64,000 bases of DNA from Saccharomyces mikatae IFO 1815 (Eukaryota > Ascomycota > Saccharomycetes > Saccharomycetales > Saccharomycetaceae), in the NCBI RefSeq assembly GCF_947241705.1, contig NC_079258.1, positions 124,001 through 188,000 on the forward strand, written 5' to 3'. A program made the translations under genes and the position numbers. Below are positions 40,258 to 50,603 of the stretch, piece by piece (the stretch's first letter is position 1; each line of letters opens with the position of its first letter). The notes under the pieces are model-generated. The model was not told the origin of the DNA and did not search any database. It was given only the letters and a program-made list of their open reading frames with translations.

Positions 40258-42093
40258 TCATCTGATACAATGTTGATTACTTAAGCTGCTTAAACTGGGC
40301 CGATGTGCTATTCTTGAATTAGAAGATCCTGACTGTGAACCGTGTGTGTTTTCACTGTCCTGTTGATGATCATCTCTTTCATCATCATCAATGGGCGCTA
40401 TCTTGTAACTTTGGTAAAGTGCAACCATGCAAAAAAGACTTAATGACCACCAACTGACCCAAGCAACATTATTTTGCTGAGACCATGACATAATGTAACC
40501 CCAGATCAGCGGACCCATGAAACGAGCGGAGGCAGAAATACTAATAGTAGCGCCATTAATGACCGATCTACAACTCAAGGGGCTTGAGTTATGGATTAAT
40601 AGCATGATCTGTGGAGACGTCAAGGCGCCACAAAACGTTTTTATCCCAGTGATTATGTACAAATAAACGACGGTACACCAGCTAGGAATCCGTTCTCCTT
40701 GCAGAAAAATAACGTAAGGAACCATAATATACATAATAGGATACAACTTGACTAGAGTTCTGAAAATTGTTAAGCAATCGAAATTACGATCAACAACGGG
40801 GAAAATGAAAATAACCACAAAACAACCAAATATCCCGGTTGTCGATAAAAGAGTACCGGTTTGTTCTGGTTCATAACCTATACCACCAGATATTTTCCAT
40901 GGAAACTTTGAAGCTAGTTTTTTAGGATTTTCTGGATCTACAGCTAAATCGTAAGCTAAAAAGACGGGCAAAAATTCATTATATACAATCAAATGTAAAG
41001 CCATAATAAAGTTTACTGAGATTGGGTAAAATACTTTTGTGTGGAAAACGTGATGAAATATACTGCTTTCTTTGCAACCGTCGGAAGCCGTGTCGATATC
41101 GGCATGCATAGCATCTGTTGGTTCATGCAGGGAATAGGTCCTGATTAAACCTACAGATTGTCGTCTTGTTAATATAGGGTCAATGGACTGTATGCTTTCA
41201 ATGTCACTGTCGTTACCAGTGTCCAATAGTGGACTATTCTCATCCCCTTCATGAGTTTGAATATCATTGGTATTTATATCTTCATGCCGATGATGAGCGT
41301 TTTCCGAATCATCCTGAATATACTTTTGCCATGGTCTTCTTTTGGGCTGTATACCAAATATTTTCTTTTTTATAAAATCACCAACTTCTAAACCATAGTC
41401 TTTCCTATTTTTAAAAACGGGATGCGTTTCTTCCAGAAACAAGATTGCATTGACTAAACCAAACATCAAAAATATGCATACGACCACGTTGGGCAAAGCG
41501 TACGGGTATGATTTAATTATTTTTTTGATGAAGTGCGGGAGCCATGGTGGCACTCCATTCATCGTTCCATCCCTGAATACAAGAAATCCACCAATCATGG
41601 GCCCAATAACGGCACCAAACTGAAACAATAAAGGCATAGTACTGAAGGCTAGAGCCTGATGCTTTCTTTCGGTAGCTATTTCACCGATAATAGTTCTAAT
41701 AACACCGACGTTACCATTCAACAATCCCATTAAACTTCTTGCCACCAAAGCTTGATAGAAATTGTGTGAAAATCCTAATATCAACAGTGATATAGATGTT
41801 CCTACAAGCCCACATGTCAAGGTTATTTTTCGACCATGCATTTCTGAGAATCTGCCCCAATGGTATGCAGATATGACCTGACATAACGCAAATGATGACG
41901 ATAAGTAACCTGAATACTTAGACACTTGAGCATCGTTGGGAGCAATGTTGAAGTCTCTAACCATGAAATAAACATAAGGAAATAATGATGAAAATGCAAT
42001 TGGTTCACTAAACCTAACCAAAGACACGACCATCAGTTGGACCCAGGGGAATCCGTCCATTTGTTCTTTGAAAGTAAGCTTTTGACGCGCCAT
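40258..42093 (-). CDS. Major facilitator superfamily vacuolar membrane protein (YCR023C)
   Basis: A 611-residue MFS transporter with about 12 helices split into two sixes by a long hydrophilic loop (about 235-340) rich in acidic residues and His. The loop-2 motif typical of MFS is seen (YHWGRFSEMHGRK, residues 78-90). S. cerevisiae YCR023C has the same length and is a vacuolar membrane protein of unknown substrate. A hydrophilic C-terminal tail of Ser, Asn and Asp follows the last helix. Confidence 0.93.
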   Translation of the reverse strand: MARQKLTFKEQMDGFPWVQLMVVSLVRFSEPIAFSSLFPYVYFMVRDFNIAPNDAQVSKYSGYLSSSFALCQVISAYHWGRFSEMHGRKITLTCGLVGTSISLLILGFSHNFYQALVARSLMGLLNGNVGVIRTIIGEIATERKHQALAFSTMPLLFQFGAVIGPMIGGFLVFRDGTMNGVPPWLPHFIKKIIKSYPYALPNVVVCIFLMFGLVNAILFLEETHPVFKNRKDYGLEVGDFIKKKIFGIQPKRRPWQKYIQDDSENAHHRHEDINTNDIQTHEGDENSPLLDTGNDSDIESIQSIDPILTRRQSVGLIRTYSLHEPTDAMHADIDTASDGCKESSIFHHVFHTKVFYPISVNFIMALHLIVYNEFLPVFLAYDLAVDPENPKKLASKFPWKISGGIGYEPEQTGTLLSTTGIFGCFVVIFIFPVVDRNFDCLTIFRTLVKLYPIMYIMVPYVIFLQGERIPSWCTVVYLYIITGIKTFCGALTSPQIMLLIHNSSPLSCRSVINGATISISASARFMGPLIWGYIMSWSQQNNVAWVSWWSLSLFCMVALYQSYKIAPIDDDERDDHQQDSENTHGSQSGSSNSRIAHRPSLSSLSNQHCIR

Positions 42094-42452
42094 ATCTTCT
42101 TATATTTGTATATCCATGGACTGGTAATAGTTCTTGGTCACCATTCCTTTAACGATATGACTTCAAAAGTTGTAAGAGATGTCATTTGAGTATTCTCATG
42201 AAACAATGGTCTTTTTTTCTGACCTTTATTTTGTTTTTGTTTTTCCATATCCGAGAATATCAATGAACGGGATGTGTCATTACTAATTAAGATGTAACTA
42301 GATCTAAACAGAATGAATTTGAGATCGTAGTATTGAAAAGAGATGGTATATCATTATATTTACAAGAATTGTCTTAAATGAACCTCAATTTTAAGAAAAG
42401 AGAAAGTTGACATATAAAAAATATGGGAGTAGAAAAAAAAATCAATAGAATA
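42094..42452. other. YCR023C promoter / SLM5 3' region
   Basis: 359 bp of AT-rich sequence without a recognised element. Confidence 0.4.
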
Positions 42453-43931
42453 TCAAAAATCAATGGAACCCGCCGACGTTCTATGAAAAGGTATAGCATC
42501 CCTTATATTGTGGTTACCGAATAAGTACGAGATAAATCTCTCAAATCCTAATCCAAACCCTCCATGTGGTGCACTGCCTTCCTTTCTCAAAGAAATGTAC
42601 CAGTCCAATTCGCCAGATTTATTCATTCCGCGCTCCTCCATTTCTCTACATAACTTGTCATAATTATCCTCCCTTAAACTTCCACCGATTATTTCGCCCA
42701 TACCTGGAACCAGCAAATCAAAGCACGCGACGGTATCATCAGGAGTAGAATTCTGTTTCATGTAGAATGCTTTGCAAACACGTGGATAGTCAGTAACGAA
42801 AACTGGGGATTTGAAATATTCCCCAGCTAAGAATTTTTCGTGTTCAGTCTGCAAAGGTTGTCCCCATTTAGGTTCGTATTTGAAGTGTGAAACTTCATTG
42901 TGACATTTATTAAGAATTTCTATAGCCTGCGTATATGTTATTTTTTGCCATTTCTCATTTGTTAGGTCTTTCCATCGTGTTTTAATTTGTTGTATTTCCT
43001 GATTTATCGATATATCTGACGATGAATCACCTTCTTGTGAAGAGACAAATTGCTTCGGTAAAAGTTCTTCTTGATTGTTCATACAAGCATTGATTACGTG
43101 TTTTATTGTAGTTTCTACAAACGATGTTAATTCGGCGATGCTATCAACAAAGCACATCTCTACTTCAAGCATCCAAAACTCAGAAAGATGTCTTGGAGTG
43201 TCACTCCTTTCAGCTCGAAAACAAGGGGATAGAGTCCAACATCTTGATAGTGATAGAGCCAAGATTTCTAAGTGCAATTGAGTGGACACAGTCAAATAAG
43301 TTGGTTTCCCAAAGTACGAGGATGCAGTCGACGACATATTAGTGGAAACTTGGAACAACTCACCGGCGCCTTCACAATCGTTTGAAGTTAATATTGGTGG
43401 TGAAACCTTGGTGAAGTGATTTTTTTGGAAGTATAACATGAACTGTAATTCTATAAAAGATCTTAATCTTAAAATTGCGCTTAAATAAGCGGTTCTGTAT
43501 TTTAATGTAGGCAAAGACCTTAAAAAGCGTAAACTCTGGTATTTTTTCTGTAGTGGATAGTTTTCTGAAACGGGACCTATAAGTTTGATTGACTCGATGG
43601 GTTTTTTGACTTGCAACTCAAAAGGCTGTTTTCTATTGGGGGTGTTTTGCCAAGTAGCATTAGAAATAGATAAAGTTTGGCCAGTTTTCAAATTTTTCAG
43701 AAATTGTGCATCATCAGTGTTTGCTAATGGAACAACTATTCTTAAAGGGTTAACAGAAGTTCCATCTTGCAAGTCTAAAAAAGCTATTCGCTTTAAAAGC
43801 CTTATAGACTTGATCCATCCAGCAATCGAAATGGAGTCATGATTAGCATGTTGTATTCGCTCATACAATGATTTAACCGTCAGGGAGGAGTAAAGTCTAG
43901 CATTTGTAAGCGGAGAACAAGAGCGGAACAT
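42453..43931 (-). CDS. SLM5: Mitochondrial asparaginyl-tRNA synthetase
   Basis: A 492-residue class II synthetase. An N-terminal mitochondrial presequence (MFRSCSPLTNARLYSSLTVK) leads to an OB-fold anticodon-binding domain (about 35-125). In the catalytic domain, motif 2 is seen in FRAERSDTPRHLSEFWMLEVE and motif 3 in GFGLGFERFISYLFG. The frame continues upstream to an ATG at 44090, adding 53 codons. I chose 43931 because it gives the known length and a good targeting peptide; the longer form is possible but unsupported. Confidence 0.94.
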   Translation of the reverse strand: MFRSCSPLTNARLYSSLTVKSLYERIQHANHDSISIAGWIKSIRLLKRIAFLDLQDGTSVNPLRIVVPLANTDDAQFLKNLKTGQTLSISNATWQNTPNRKQPFELQVKKPIESIKLIGPVSENYPLQKKYQSLRFLRSLPTLKYRTAYLSAILRLRSFIELQFMLYFQKNHFTKVSPPILTSNDCEGAGELFQVSTNMSSTASSYFGKPTYLTVSTQLHLEILALSLSRCWTLSPCFRAERSDTPRHLSEFWMLEVEMCFVDSIAELTSFVETTIKHVINACMNNQEELLPKQFVSSQEGDSSSDISINQEIQQIKTRWKDLTNEKWQKITYTQAIEILNKCHNEVSHFKYEPKWGQPLQTEHEKFLAGEYFKSPVFVTDYPRVCKAFYMKQNSTPDDTVACFDLLVPGMGEIIGGSLREDNYDKLCREMEERGMNKSGELDWYISLRKEGSAPHGGFGLGFERFISYLFGNHNIRDAIPFHRTSAGSIDF

Positions 43932-44615
43932 TACGGTTGGTCTTAATGCGCTCCCTTCTTTCCTGCAACATCTATTAACTCGAGCTTTATATAAGTTGAG
44001 ATACGTTCTTTTTCTTCTGCGAGAATATGAAAAAATTAAAAACGCAAGATAAGAAAAGTAGATCACACCTGTAAGATCGTGCATACGCATACGCTTGGCT
44101 TCTGCAGGGCATTGTATTCTTTATTTTACTTACTAATTGAATTCTTCAAAAATAAAAAAATTGTACACTATTCGACTATGCTACTATATAACTTTAAATG
44201 AAATCATGAAAAAACCAACTCTACACACACATAGGAGCTATCTCAAAAAAATCAGCCAGACTTGACAATCACACACATTGTTAAGAATGGAAAAACATAA
44301 TAGCAATAAAATGAAAAAGTGAACAATCAGAAAATTTGCGGGAACTATCAAAATACGAAAACACACACTCGTATCAATCGATATATCATAACAAAAACAA
44401 AAAGCACAATCAACTTGAGCACACACGTCAAGTAGTAACAACGTTCATTTTTACACTAGAGCGAACGGACGAAACAAAAAAAAGGACATAGTGAGAGATA
44501 ATAGATAGAAAAAAATCAAAAAAGGGTATCACACACACACATAGTAGTCTAATTCATATTATAGAAGGGATATAAACAAAGATGGAAAGGGCAGGAACAA
44601 ACCCGTTTGCCATTT
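43932..44615. other. SLM5 promoter / PMP1 3' untranslated region
   Basis: 684 bp. The right part, next to PMP1, has repeated ACACAC/GTGTGT tracts (44224-44275, 44360-44450, 44530-44542) likely within the long PMP1 3' UTR. PMP1 has a notably long structured 3' UTR in S. cerevisiae. No other gene. Confidence 0.45.
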
Positions 44616-44738
44616 CTAGAATCTTTGCAAACCTCTTTGTCTAGCTTGCCATTTTCTGTAGATAATGGTAGCAATAATGGCGATACAGGCCAAACCGACC
44701 AAAATGAAAACTAAAATAACACCACCTGGCAAAGTCAT
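44616..44738 (-). CDS. PMP1: Pma1-associated proteolipid Pmp1
   Basis: A 40-residue single-span proteolipid: MTLPGGVILVFILVGLACIA then IIATIIYRKWQARQRGLQRF. It is one hydrophobic helix followed by a basic cytosolic tail. It matches Pmp1, a small regulatory subunit of the plasma-membrane H+-ATPase Pma1. The tail is known to bind phosphatidylserine. ATG at 44738 and TAG at 44616 are unambiguous. A Rap1 site about 575 bp upstream suggests strong expression. Confidence 0.96.
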   Translation of the reverse strand: MTLPGGVILVFILVGLACIAIIATIIYRKWQARQRGLQRF

Positions 44739-45235
44739 TTATGATAAATTAGAAGTACTGATATGGGGAGGGAAGAAACAAACAAAGGATATTTAGAAAC
44801 AAAATTTGCTTGAGTGACTAATTTGAAGTTGGAAAAGAGATAAAAAAAAGTAAACTTATTTCGCTCTTCCTTCAAAGTGTGTAGTCTCTTCCTTTAAATA
44901 CTATTGAAAGGGGAGAAGATTAAAGTGAAAAAAAGGGCAGTAACGGAAAACTTTAAAAGAAGATAAGACGATGTAGAATAAAAAAGGGAAGTTAAGACTG
45001 CAAATGAAACAATAAACTGCTTTCAAAGCTTTATATACTGGCAGGTACGGAAGGCTAAATCTGAAAAAAAAAACTGGGAAATTATTATCGGAAAAAATCG
45101 AAACAGTTCGCTATTACGCACTGAGAGGTCTATATTGACATCTTTCTGCTTTCTGCTTTCTGTTTGTTTTTTTCAAAATATTGTTTTGATTTTACTCTGT
45201 TGGAAATGCGAAAATTGTTTTGGTTTTACCCGATT

Positions 45236-45242
45236 ACGACCT
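45236..45242 (+). promoter_or_regulatory. Reb1 site (TTACCCG) upstream of PMP1
   Basis: Exact TTACCCG about 500 bp upstream of PMP1 and 70 bp from a Rap1 site, a common pairing of general regulatory factors at strong promoters. Confidence 0.45.
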
Positions 45243-45310
45243 ATTCCCGGCTTTCCTAAAAGAGGAATTTCTGTACAACACGAGGACTGCCATAGAAACA
45301 GCCGCGGTAT

Positions 45311-45323
45311 GGTGCATGGGTGC
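45311..45323 (-). promoter_or_regulatory. Rap1 site upstream of PMP1
   Basis: On the minus strand GCACCCATGCACC fits the Rap1 consensus RMACCCANNCAYY at every position. It lies 573-585 bp before the PMP1 ATG. Activity is inferred. Confidence 0.5.
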
Positions 45324-45752
45324 GGTAATTTAACGAACATGAGGCGTGGGTTCATGTGGCATTTTAGGGGAGGTGCGCGGATACGGGTTCGCCACCCGGA
45401 TTGCAGTTGGCATGTTGCCTCTTTGCGCAATTTTATCAGCTGCAACATTTCTCCTTCGAGTAAAAGAAAACAGACCAAAAATGCTCGATGTCTAATGACG
45501 ACATTGAAGAACCCCTCGTTTAGTAAAGATCGTACGCGCTTGGTTTTAACTTGTTTCTTTCAGTTGTGTAATTAGTTTTCTTACTTAGTATATCTTATTG
45601 ATGTCACTGCCACTGGATGTGAAAGAGGGATCGATTTTTAATTAAGTTTAAGAATCAATTAAATTTAGTTAAATGGCTCTTTCCGCATGGGCATATCTCC
45701 TTGCGCGGGCCCGTGTGGGCGCGTCTTTTATTTCTTAATGTAGCAGTCCTAT

Positions 45753-47981
45753 TTAGGTATTAGAGTCGATTAAGTCATCGATACTGTCGATTAGATCGTC
45801 AATGAATTCTTTTGCATCGCCGATTATGTTTTGAAACCAATCCCCGGTCGCGCTGGGGGTGGCACTAACCTGGGTGGTGCTTCTTCTAGATGACAGTGAT
45901 GTTTCATCCGGTAGGCTTCTAGTTGCCGGTGACATTGGAGTTGCCATCGATTGATGTGTCGTTAATGACGAACTTACCAGGGCGGCTATTTCTTCAGTGC
46001 TATTATTGTCACTAGCACCATTGCCATCATCATCGTCATCATCATCGTCTTGTTCAGCCTCTTCGGGGTACCCGCCCCAGATCACATTATACGTGCTGGT
46101 CGCGCCAAATCTATGAGTCAAATAATCAAAGTCATCTTCAATTTCCACTTCCTCGCTACTCTGAGGTTCGCGTAGTTGTTTCATGAGTACCCCAGTACCA
46201 TCATTAGCGTTTCTATCTTTCTCTGCCACACCGCATATATCACACAATAGATCGTAAATTTCGGTATTTTGGAACGGCTCAACGTATCCCTGTGGGAAAT
46301 ACGGTCCCATGCCAATAAATAATGATCTCATATCGAGTGCACCATTATCATATCCATGTGATCCAATTGTGAATACTTTTTCTTCGTCTTTATCTTTATG
46401 ATCACCCTTTTCGGTTTTCTTTAACTGTTCTCTCTTCATCACTGCATAGCCGGGTTCGGGCACGATCCAGATCGAGGCCATGTGATGATTTTTCCTATCA
46501 TTAAAGTTCCATTCCTCAGGAAAATTCCCGTTCACATAAACTTTATAGTTCTCTTCACTTACTGATGTCTTTAAATCATGGTATACCTCGTTCATATTCC
46601 CGGAATCTTTTAAAGATATTGCCATCATTGGACCCTCCAAATATGCATGCGATACGTAGTCTTTTCTTAACTTTTCGTCCAGTAAATCTTCCCAGATGAT
46701 AACATTTGAGGGAACCACGATATTACTCATACCATGATCGCTAACAATGACCAAATTAGTAAAGTCTGTTAAATTTCTTTCTTGCAAAGATTTGACTAAT
46801 TGATGTAAAAATGTATCTACTTCCCCCAATGTTTTAGTAAACTCTTCGTAATAATACTCTGATTCTGTAGGATACCCGTGTTTATGTCCAAATTCATCCA
46901 CGTTTGGTACGTAACCGAGAATTAATTGTGGTCTTTCGTTCAGTGTGTCCATGTCGACATATTCAATAATTTTGGACAGTTTCTTCGGTAGTGGTTCTTT
47001 AGCATTGAATTTATCAAAGTAAAAGGGAGTTCTTTCTTTTGCAAAAAGCTTCTTATGTTTTGGTTGCAATTTCTCTTCATTATATTTGGTATAATTCACA
47101 TCGCTACCTGGCCACATATGAGTAGCTGCTTTAAATGGCACATCACTGTCAAAGGCAAACTGAACAGTTTGCCAAATCGGTTCTGTAATATTATTATTCC
47201 ATATTCGAGGGTCCAACACACCGGGATGGAATTCTTCACCAAGATCAGGGTCCCAGAATACGTTAGAGACTATGCCATGATGTATCGGGTATTGTCCAGT
47301 AACCAATGTCCAATGATTGGGGAAAGTCTCTGTTGGGAAACTTGGTATCATGAATGGAGTTGATGTGATGTTCATATTTCCATTAAACTTCAATCCATAT
47401 AAGTCATGCAAGAATGGTGTATTCCTTTTGGATATCAGTGAGGGGTGAAACCCATCTAGTGAAATAACTATCGTCAAAGGGAAAAATTCATGCGTGCCAT
47501 TGAAATATGTTACATAAGGGTCAAAATCAGGATTACCAAAGTGTGTAAGTGTTCTCAGAGATTGATGGGATTTTGTAATGTTGATTATCAGGATTAAGAA
47601 AACTGAAAATATTAGTGAACCTAGCAATATACGAAAAATTATTCTGAAAGGTATTTTAGAGTGAAGTCCTGTTCCCAGTGAAAACTCATTTTCTTCATCA
47701 AATCCGGTGTCAATAGGTCGACCATTCGCATCTAATTCGTATAGTGGTATACCCCTTCTAAAGTTAGAACCATCTTTGCTACCCTTACCCTCTCTGATTA
47801 TTACAGAATTATTACTCCAGTTTAGTCTGTTTTTATAGAACCAATATTTCATTCTGGTCCAGGCAGATCCCCACCCTCGTCTTGAAGCTTCTTCATCCGT
47901 CATATAATCATCATGGAATGGATCTTCATTAAGATTACTCACCTCAATATCGAGCGACTCTAGATCGTTCCGAGGTTCCAT
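45753..47981 (-). CDS. NPP1: Nucleotide pyrophosphatase/phosphodiesterase Npp1
   Basis: A 742-residue type II membrane ectoenzyme of the ENPP family that hydrolyses nucleotide pyrophosphates and supports phosphate acquisition. Cytosolic tail 1-108; membrane anchor about 110-137. The catalytic domain includes metal ligand D176 (ISLDGFHP) and nucleophile T219 in PTETFPNHWTLVTG. Further metal-ligand motifs are VIVSDHGMSN and IGSHGYDN. The C-terminal ~110 residues are an acidic Asp-rich then Ser/Thr-rich tail. It diverges substantially from S. cerevisiae Npp1 in the tail but keeps its catalytic residues and length. Confidence 0.95.
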   Translation of the reverse strand: MEPRNDLESLDIEVSNLNEDPFHDDYMTDEEASRRGWGSAWTRMKYWFYKNRLNWSNNSVIIREGKGSKDGSNFRRGIPLYELDANGRPIDTGFDEENEFSLGTGLHSKIPFRIIFRILLGSLIFSVFLILIINITKSHQSLRTLTHFGNPDFDPYVTYFNGTHEFFPLTIVISLDGFHPSLISKRNTPFLHDLYGLKFNGNMNITSTPFMIPSFPTETFPNHWTLVTGQYPIHHGIVSNVFWDPDLGEEFHPGVLDPRIWNNNITEPIWQTVQFAFDSDVPFKAATHMWPGSDVNYTKYNEEKLQPKHKKLFAKERTPFYFDKFNAKEPLPKKLSKIIEYVDMDTLNERPQLILGYVPNVDEFGHKHGYPTESEYYYEEFTKTLGEVDTFLHQLVKSLQERNLTDFTNLVIVSDHGMSNIVVPSNVIIWEDLLDEKLRKDYVSHAYLEGPMMAISLKDSGNMNEVYHDLKTSVSEENYKVYVNGNFPEEWNFNDRKNHHMASIWIVPEPGYAVMKREQLKKTEKGDHKDKDEEKVFTIGSHGYDNGALDMRSLFIGMGPYFPQGYVEPFQNTEIYDLLCDICGVAEKDRNANDGTGVLMKQLREPQSSEEVEIEDDFDYLTHRFGATSTYNVIWGGYPEEAEQDDDDDDDDGNGASDNNSTEEIAALVSSSLTTHQSMATPMSPATRSLPDETSLSSRRSTTQVSATPSATGDWFQNIIGDAKEFIDDLIDSIDDLIDSNT

Positions 47982-48984
47982 TTCTAGGACTTATTATGTT
48001 ATTCCTCCTTCTGGTTATATTTGGTCACCTCACTCATTTTATATAAAGTTAAAATCTGTCAGATTTGCTCATGAATTGTTTTTTTAACTTTTGTCTTTCC
48101 TTTTTTTACGTTTGTATCGTCCGCAAATTTCCTATTTCGTTATGCTTCATGCCACTCTATTCTCACAACTAGTAAGAGAAGCGTTAATATTTTGCTAGCA
48201 TTTGGGCTAGAAATTATTAACCAAATCGGTTTAACTTAGTGGTTTCTTGATTGATTTTTAGTTTCCAGACAGTCCCTCATCTATTATTTACGTTGTGTTT
48301 GCAAAACGGTACATCTAACTAGTGAAATCAAACGATGAAAGAGCGGCAAAAACAAGATAAGAAGTAAGTAGTGTTCGTAAATCTTTATAAGTGTATAGAT
48401 TAAAGCCAAACTACAATATAATAAAAAGAAAAAAAAATTGCGCTTGACGAAGTGCTCTGATCCGTGGAATAGGGATCTGTCTAGAGACATTTCAGCATGT
48501 TGACAATAAATGTTCACAAACATGATCCAAACTTGTCCTCAGTAGATAAATGGCGAATTCTAAGTTAAGACATTTGGAGACACCACATTTGGGCTGCCAC
48601 TTTAGATGCAAAAAACAACATTCAAAGACTTCCATTGTCGGTCGGTAGTCTTCAATCTCAACGGCAAATTATCAAAGAAGTGAAGTATGATCGCTTAAAA
48701 TGAAAGATCACTAAAGCATGCAGATCTACATGCTAAAAGCGAGATATCAATAATAATATCCACGTTTCCCTACGGTTTTGAAAAATGTACCCATATCCGC
48801 GATGAATGACAAAAATTATCATTGTTAAAAGAAGATGTTACACTATTGCATGTTTCATTTATGTCAACCTTTTACCATGAGTTCAGCAAACTGTAGTCGT
48901 TATGAGGAGCATGAAATATTATTGTACGGGTTGCGCTGGCAGTTTTCCAACTAACAATCAATGGTATCTTGGGGATGCCTCAAT
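47982..48984. other. NPP1 promoter / RHB1 3' region, with a possible origin
   Basis: About 1 kb without a gene. In S. cerevisiae the efficient origin ARS310 lies between NPP1 and RHB1. Near-matches to the ARS consensus WTTTAYRTTTW occur at 48104-48114 (TTTTACGTTTG) and around 48285. The interval is otherwise unassigned. Confidence 0.4.
48104..48114 (+). other. Candidate ARS consensus element (ARS310 position)
   Basis: TTTTACGTTTG matches 10 of 11 positions of WTTTAYRTTTW. Support is the motif plus synteny with ARS310 as I remember it; other near-matches exist in the same interval. Confidence 0.25.
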
Positions 48985-49614
48985 TCACATAATATTACAT
49001 TTATTATTGTTTTCAGCATCAAAGCCCAAAGTTCCTTCGACTCGTTCCATTTGTTTTAAAAGAAGCATAAAAGTTTCTTCAACATTAAAGTCTTGCTCGG
49101 CACTACATTCTATAAACACTGCCTGGTTCCTCTTATCTCGGCTACCGATCTTTGAAGCCAATTTCTCCCCCTCAGCCTTTGTAACACACCTCTTTTCACC
49201 TTTGGCACTTCTTCCTAAGTCAGCCTTGGTACCAACGAGTATTACCGGAAGATTGTCTTTACCCAATTGATCTACCAACTTATCCCAAAGGATGGGAATA
49301 AGATCAAAGCTAGCACGGTTTACTATACTATAACACAGCACAATACCTCGCACACCCATCAAAGATTTCATATTTAATATCGAAACTTCATCTTGACCTG
49401 CAGTGTCGAGTATTTCCAGTGTACAGTCATGACTTTTGTAAGAAATCATTCTGGTAAATTCATTTTCAATTGTAGGATAATAGGACTCAACGAACCGAGA
49501 CTCGACAAAACGAACGGTTAAAGTAGTTTTTCCAACATTTCTGGCGCCTATAAGAGCAATTTTTCTCTGGAAACTATGTGTAGAGTTCGAAGATAAAATA
49601 GTAGAGTATTCCAT
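48985..49614 (-). CDS. RHB1: Rheb-type small GTPase Rhb1
   Basis: A 209-residue Ras-superfamily GTPase. G1 GARNVGKT at 23-30, G3 DTAGQDE at 70-76, G4 GTKADL and a C-terminal CaaX box CNIM are present. In S. cerevisiae Rhb1 affects canavanine resistance and arginine uptake. The frame extends 12 codons upstream only from TTG; ATG 49614 (MEYSTILSSN) gives the ortholog length. All nucleotide-binding motifs are intact. Confidence 0.95.
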   Translation of the reverse strand: MEYSTILSSNSTHSFQRKIALIGARNVGKTTLTVRFVESRFVESYYPTIENEFTRMISYKSHDCTLEILDTAGQDEVSILNMKSLMGVRGIVLCYSIVNRASFDLIPILWDKLVDQLGKDNLPVILVGTKADLGRSAKGEKRCVTKAEGEKLASKIGSRDKRNQAVFIECSAEQDFNVEETFMLLLKQMERVEGTLGFDAENNNKCNIM

Positions 49615-49931
49615 TACGCTATGATTTATATTCTTGCCGTGTTCCAACAAGACTACTCCTGTAGAAGATGTTTCGAAACAGTCAAAAGGTTATATGCGAA
49701 AAAAGTGTGTATTAGTCGAATAAAGATGCACGGAAATCTAAATCTGAATTGCTCAACAGCAGGGTCACTAATTATGATTTGCCCTACTACGAAATCGTAA
49801 AGTTTGCAGCAAATCTTTTGCTATAGCAGCGTCCTGTTAGTGCTTTCAATAGAGTCCTTACTAGCGATATTTCTGATAACTACGAAAAAGTGTAAAAAAA
49901 AATGTAAACGAACAAATGAAATTTTCAAAAA
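49615..49931. other. RHB1 promoter / tRNA-Gln 3' flank
   Basis: 317 bp, with A/T runs near tRNA-Gln serving as its terminator. No further feature. Confidence 0.4.
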
Positions 49932-50003
49932 AGGTCCTACCCGGATTCGAACCGGGGTTGTCCGGATCAAAACCGAAAGTGATAACCACTACACTATAGG
50001 ACC
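49932..50003 (-). tRNA. tRNA-Gln (UUG anticodon)
   Basis: A 72-nt minus-strand gene, 5' GGTCCTATAGTGTAGTGG, anticodon loop GTTTTGATC (TTG), T-loop TTCGAAT, 3' GTAGGACCT. It matches yeast tQ(UUG). A T-rich run follows the 3' end. The sigma LTR starts 15 bp from its 5' end. Confidence 0.96.
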
Positions 50004-50018
50004 GAACGTTCTTGAATT

Positions 50019-50248
50019 TGTTGTATCTTAAGATGAGATACGTCAGTATGACAATACATCCTCCTAAACGTTAATGAAGCACATATGAAACAACCTTATA
50101 ACGAAAGGAACAGATTGAGCAACGAAAGGTAAAACTCTGCCTCCCTTGAACTACCCAAACATATAAACACCTGAACAAATTAGTTTAGATCCGACATTAC
50201 GCATGATCTAGATCTTACATAATATATAGAATTGCCTGCCCGTGTATA
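50019..50248 (+). mobile_element. Partial sigma (Ty3) LTR next to tRNA-Gln
   Basis: Begins TGTTGTATCTTAAGATGAGA 15 bp upstream of the tRNA-Gln 5' end, the Ty3 integration position, and is recognisable for about 230 bp. The last third of sigma is absent; a delta LTR lies just beyond. Diverged, so older than the sigma at 9537. Confidence 0.85.
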
Positions 50249-50270
50249 TGAAAGGGAGGTATATGATTTA

Positions 50271-50603
50271 TGAGATATTGGTGAATTTTGAGATGATTGT
50301 TGGGATTCCATTGTTGATAAAGGCAATATTATTTGGTATATAGAATATACTAGAAGTTCTCCTCGAGGATATAGGAATTCAATAAATGGAACTCGTAATT
50401 CTACATAATTCTGTGTATGCTTTTATTGTCATTTTATATGTTGTCAGTCATTATCCTATTACATTATCAATCCTTGCATTTCAGCTTCCACTTTTTTCGA
50501 TGACAGCTTCTCATAACTTATGTCATGTTCTAACACCGTATATGATAATGTACTAGTAGTATGACTACTAGTTGATAGACGATAGTTGATTTTCATTCCA
50601 ACA
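50271..50603 (-). mobile_element. Complete solo delta (Ty1/Ty2) LTR with target duplication
   Basis: 333 bp from TGAGATATTGG to TTCATTCCAACA, flanked by the same 5 bp ATTTA on both sides (50266-50270 and 50604-50608). The intact duplication marks this as a relatively recent insertion reduced to a solo LTR by LTR-LTR recombination. Confidence 0.93.

Larger units (their letters stand above)
44739..45752. other. PMP1 promoter / NPP1 3' region
   Basis: About 1 kb. It holds a Reb1 site (45236-45242), a Rap1 site (45311-45323) and a GC-rich stretch at 45290-45420. No gene is supported: frames on both strands across 45135-45575 lack an ATG start, and the dubious YCR025C lies here in S. cerevisiae. 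Confidence 0.5.

Noticed and set aside
45135-45575. + strand frame of 146 codons and opposing 101-codon frame (region of dubious YCR025C)
   Set aside because: Both open from TTG without a useful ATG and overlap a promoter with Rap1 and Reb1 sites; Cys/Arg-rich composition looks like translated GC-rich promoter.
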